A stretch of DNA of 64,000 nt from Acidobacteriota bacterium (lineage in GTDB: Bacteria > Acidobacteriota > Terriglobia > Bryobacterales > Bryobacteraceae), in NCBI GenBank assembly GCA_018268715.1, contig JAFDVZ010000003.1, positions 410,570 to 474,569 of the forward strand, written 5' to 3'. Shown piece by piece: positions 62,447 to 64,000 of this stretch. The position numbers and the translations under genes were made by a program. The notes below the pieces were generated by a model. The model ran no database searches. It had not been told where the DNA came from and saw only the letters and a list, made by a program, of their open reading frames with translations. Positions within the stretch are counted from its first letter, which is position 1; each line of letters starts with the position of its first letter.

Positions 62447-63964
62447 GTGGCACTGTTTCGGACACGCACGGCCGCCGTCTACGGCATCGACGCTCATATT
62501 ATTGATGTCGAAGTCGACATGTACCCCGGTTCGGGGCGCGACTTCGTCACCGTCGGAATGCCCGACACCGCCGTTCGGGAGAGCCGGGAACGCATCAAAT
62601 CGGCGCTTTCGAACTCCGGCTTCGGCTATCCTTCCAAGAGCGTAACTATCAACCTCGCGCCCGCCAATGTCCGCAAGGAAGGGGCCGGATTCGACCTTCC
62701 CATGGCGCTCGGCATTCTCGGCGTGATGGGGAAGGTGAGCGGCGCCGAAGGGTCGCTGTTCATCGGCGAACTGTCGCTCGACGGCGGCATCCGTCCGGTT
62801 CGTGGTGCCCTGTCGGTCGCCGCCTGCGCCCGTCGCGAAGGCATCCGGAACCTGCTCGTGCCGGCCGACAACGCCGCCGAAGCCGCGGTGGCCGAAGGCG
62901 TGCGAGTCTTCGGCATGAAGCACCTGTCGGAGGTCGTCCGCTTTCTGGAGGACCCCACCCGATTCTCCCCGTTCGACGCCCGCGCCGCGATGAGCGCGGA
63001 GGCGCCGCCCCCAGCTCTCGACTTCGCCGAAGTGCGCGGGCAGATCGTCGCCAAACGAGCGCTCGAGGTCGCGGCCGCCGGAGCCCACAACGTATTAATG
63101 ATCGGCCCTCCGGGCTCGGGCAAGACCATGCTGGCGCGACGCGTGCCGGGCATCCTGCCGCCTCTGACATTTGGAGAAGCGCTCGAAACCACGCAAGTGC
63201 ACAGCGTAGCGGGCCTGCTCGCCAACGGCGTCGGCCTGTTGTCGGAGCGGCCGTTCCGCGCGCCGCATCACAAGATCTCGGACGCCGGATTGATCGGCGG
63301 CGGCAGCGGCACTCCCCGTCCGGGCGAAGTCAGCCTCGCGCACAACGGTCTGCTATTCCTCGATGAATTGCCCGAGTTCCCGCGCAACGTGCTGGAGCTA
63401 TTACGCCAACCGCTCGAGGAGCGTTCGGTGACGCTCGCCCGCAGCAATATGACGCTGTCGTTTCCGGCGAACTTCATGTTGATCGCGGCCCTGAATCCAT
63501 GTCCCTGTGGCTTCTATGGATCGACCACGCACGAATGCCGTTGCACCGGCGCCATCATCACCCGCTATCTCGGAAAGATCAGCGGCCCGTTGCTCGATCG
63601 CATTGACTTACACGTGGAAGTCCCCGCGGTCCCCTATAAGGAGCTGCGCGGCAAGGACTCCGGCGCGACGTCTCTCGAAATCCGCGACCGTGTGGCCGCC
63701 GCGCGCCGCATCCAGCAGCAGCGCGGCTACTACAACGCAGAGATCCCGGCGCCCGCCCTTCGGAAACTCTGCGCGCTCGACGACGCGGGCGAACGGACTC
63801 TCGAAATGGCGGTGCGTCGCATGGGCCTCAGCGCCCGCGCTCACGACCGGCTGTTGAAGGTGGCCCGAACCATCGCCGATCTCGACGGCGCCGCGTCGGT
63901 CACCGCGAAGCACCTGGCCGAGTCGATCCAGTACCGCAGCCTGGACCGGAGTTACTGGAGTTAG
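62447..63964 (+). CDS. comM: YifB/ComM-type AAA ATPase (Mg-chelatase-like)
   Basis: 505 residues, usual length. The N-terminal Lon-protease-like (ChlI) domain reads VTVGMPDTAVRESRERIKSAL and INLAPANVRKEGAGFDLP. The AAA core has Walker A GPPGSGKTML, Walker B LLFLDELPEF, FMLIAALNPCPCG and the C-terminal helical lid (GLSARAHDRLLKVARTIADL). In naturally competent bacteria ComM is a hexameric helicase that promotes branch migration during transformation. The start is a GTG with no clear ribosome site. Confidence 0.94.
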   Translation: MALFRTRTAAVYGIDAHIIDVEVDMYPGSGRDFVTVGMPDTAVRESRERIKSALSNSGFGYPSKSVTINLAPANVRKEGAGFDLPMALGILGVMGKVSGAEGSLFIGELSLDGGIRPVRGALSVAACARREGIRNLLVPADNAAEAAVAEGVRVFGMKHLSEVVRFLEDPTRFSPFDARAAMSAEAPPPALDFAEVRGQIVAKRALEVAAAGAHNVLMIGPPGSGKTMLARRVPGILPPLTFGEALETTQVHSVAGLLANGVGLLSERPFRAPHHKISDAGLIGGGSGTPRPGEVSLAHNGLLFLDELPEFPRNVLELLRQPLEERSVTLARSNMTLSFPANFMLIAALNPCPCGFYGSTTHECRCTGAIITRYLGKISGPLLDRIDLHVEVPAVPYKELRGKDSGATSLEIRDRVAAARRIQQQRGYYNAEIPAPALRKLCALDDAGERTLEMAVRRMGLSARAHDRLLKVARTIADLDGAASVTAKHLAESIQYRSLDRSYWS

Positions 63965-64000
63965 CGCCCCAGCGCCCTAAATCGTGTGCCCCACCGGACC

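Overview
This GC-rich window comes from a free-living bacterium, most likely an acidobacterium of the Solibacter/Bryobacteraceae type. That placement is inferred from gene style: many Tat- or Sec-exported glycoside hydrolases and esterases, an exported Gfo/Idh/MocA oxidoreductase, SMP-30 and DUF1080 fusions, and many genes that overlap by 4 nt. No rRNA or tRNA gene was recognised, so the phylum is not proven.

Layout. 1-1776 is the 3' part of aconitase. 1978-8630 is a nine-gene chemotaxis operon (cheY, cheX, cheA, cheR, cheD, a second cheY and cheX, cheB, cheW) with no chemoreceptor gene. 8784-15306 holds a secreted helix-hairpin-helix protein, an ABC-F ATPase, two secreted proteins (one gluzincin-like) and a membrane spermidine-synthase-like protein. 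15303-22889 is mainly exported catabolic enzymes: a glycosyl-hydrolase-like protein, a glycerophosphodiesterase, an esterase/SMP-30 fusion and an unidentified secreted protein. 22893-23471 is a small graveyard containing a collapsed higBA toxin-antitoxin locus and a broken DUF433 antitoxin gene, beside a duplicated gene 3' end.

23472-25067 is a membrane glycosyltransferase. 25073-32821 is a complete histidine transcription unit: a polyhistidine leader peptide, an attenuator, then hisI-hisG-hisD-hisC-HAD phosphatase-hisB-hisH-hisF-hisA and a TPR-like gene. No hisE and no classical histidinol-phosphatase are present; the HAD gene is the natural candidate for the latter. 32811-37466 holds a DinB protein, an ECF sigma/anti-sigma/Spy-like module, an orphan cytochrome oxidase subunit III, a beta-carbonic-anhydrase-like protein, MgtC and an alpha/beta hydrolase.

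51750 down to 37444 (minus strand) is a tightly overlapping six-gene envelope operon: beta-propeller, VIT/vWA protein, a 2346-residue TPR protein, an unknown exported protein, a stripped-down penicillin-binding transpeptidase and a SpoIID-like protein. It is the best candidate here for an undescribed multi-protein system. 51844-63964 returns to exported carbohydrate enzymes (GH95 fucosidase with an oxidoreductase, sialidase-like, SGNH-DUF1080) plus fabH, a PH-domain protein, an alkaline-phosphatase-superfamily enzyme and comM.

Several transcription units start with an ATG only 6-11 nt downstream of a -10-like hexamer and lack a Shine-Dalgarno sequence, which suggests leaderless mRNAs. These include hisL and the first gene of the envelope operon.
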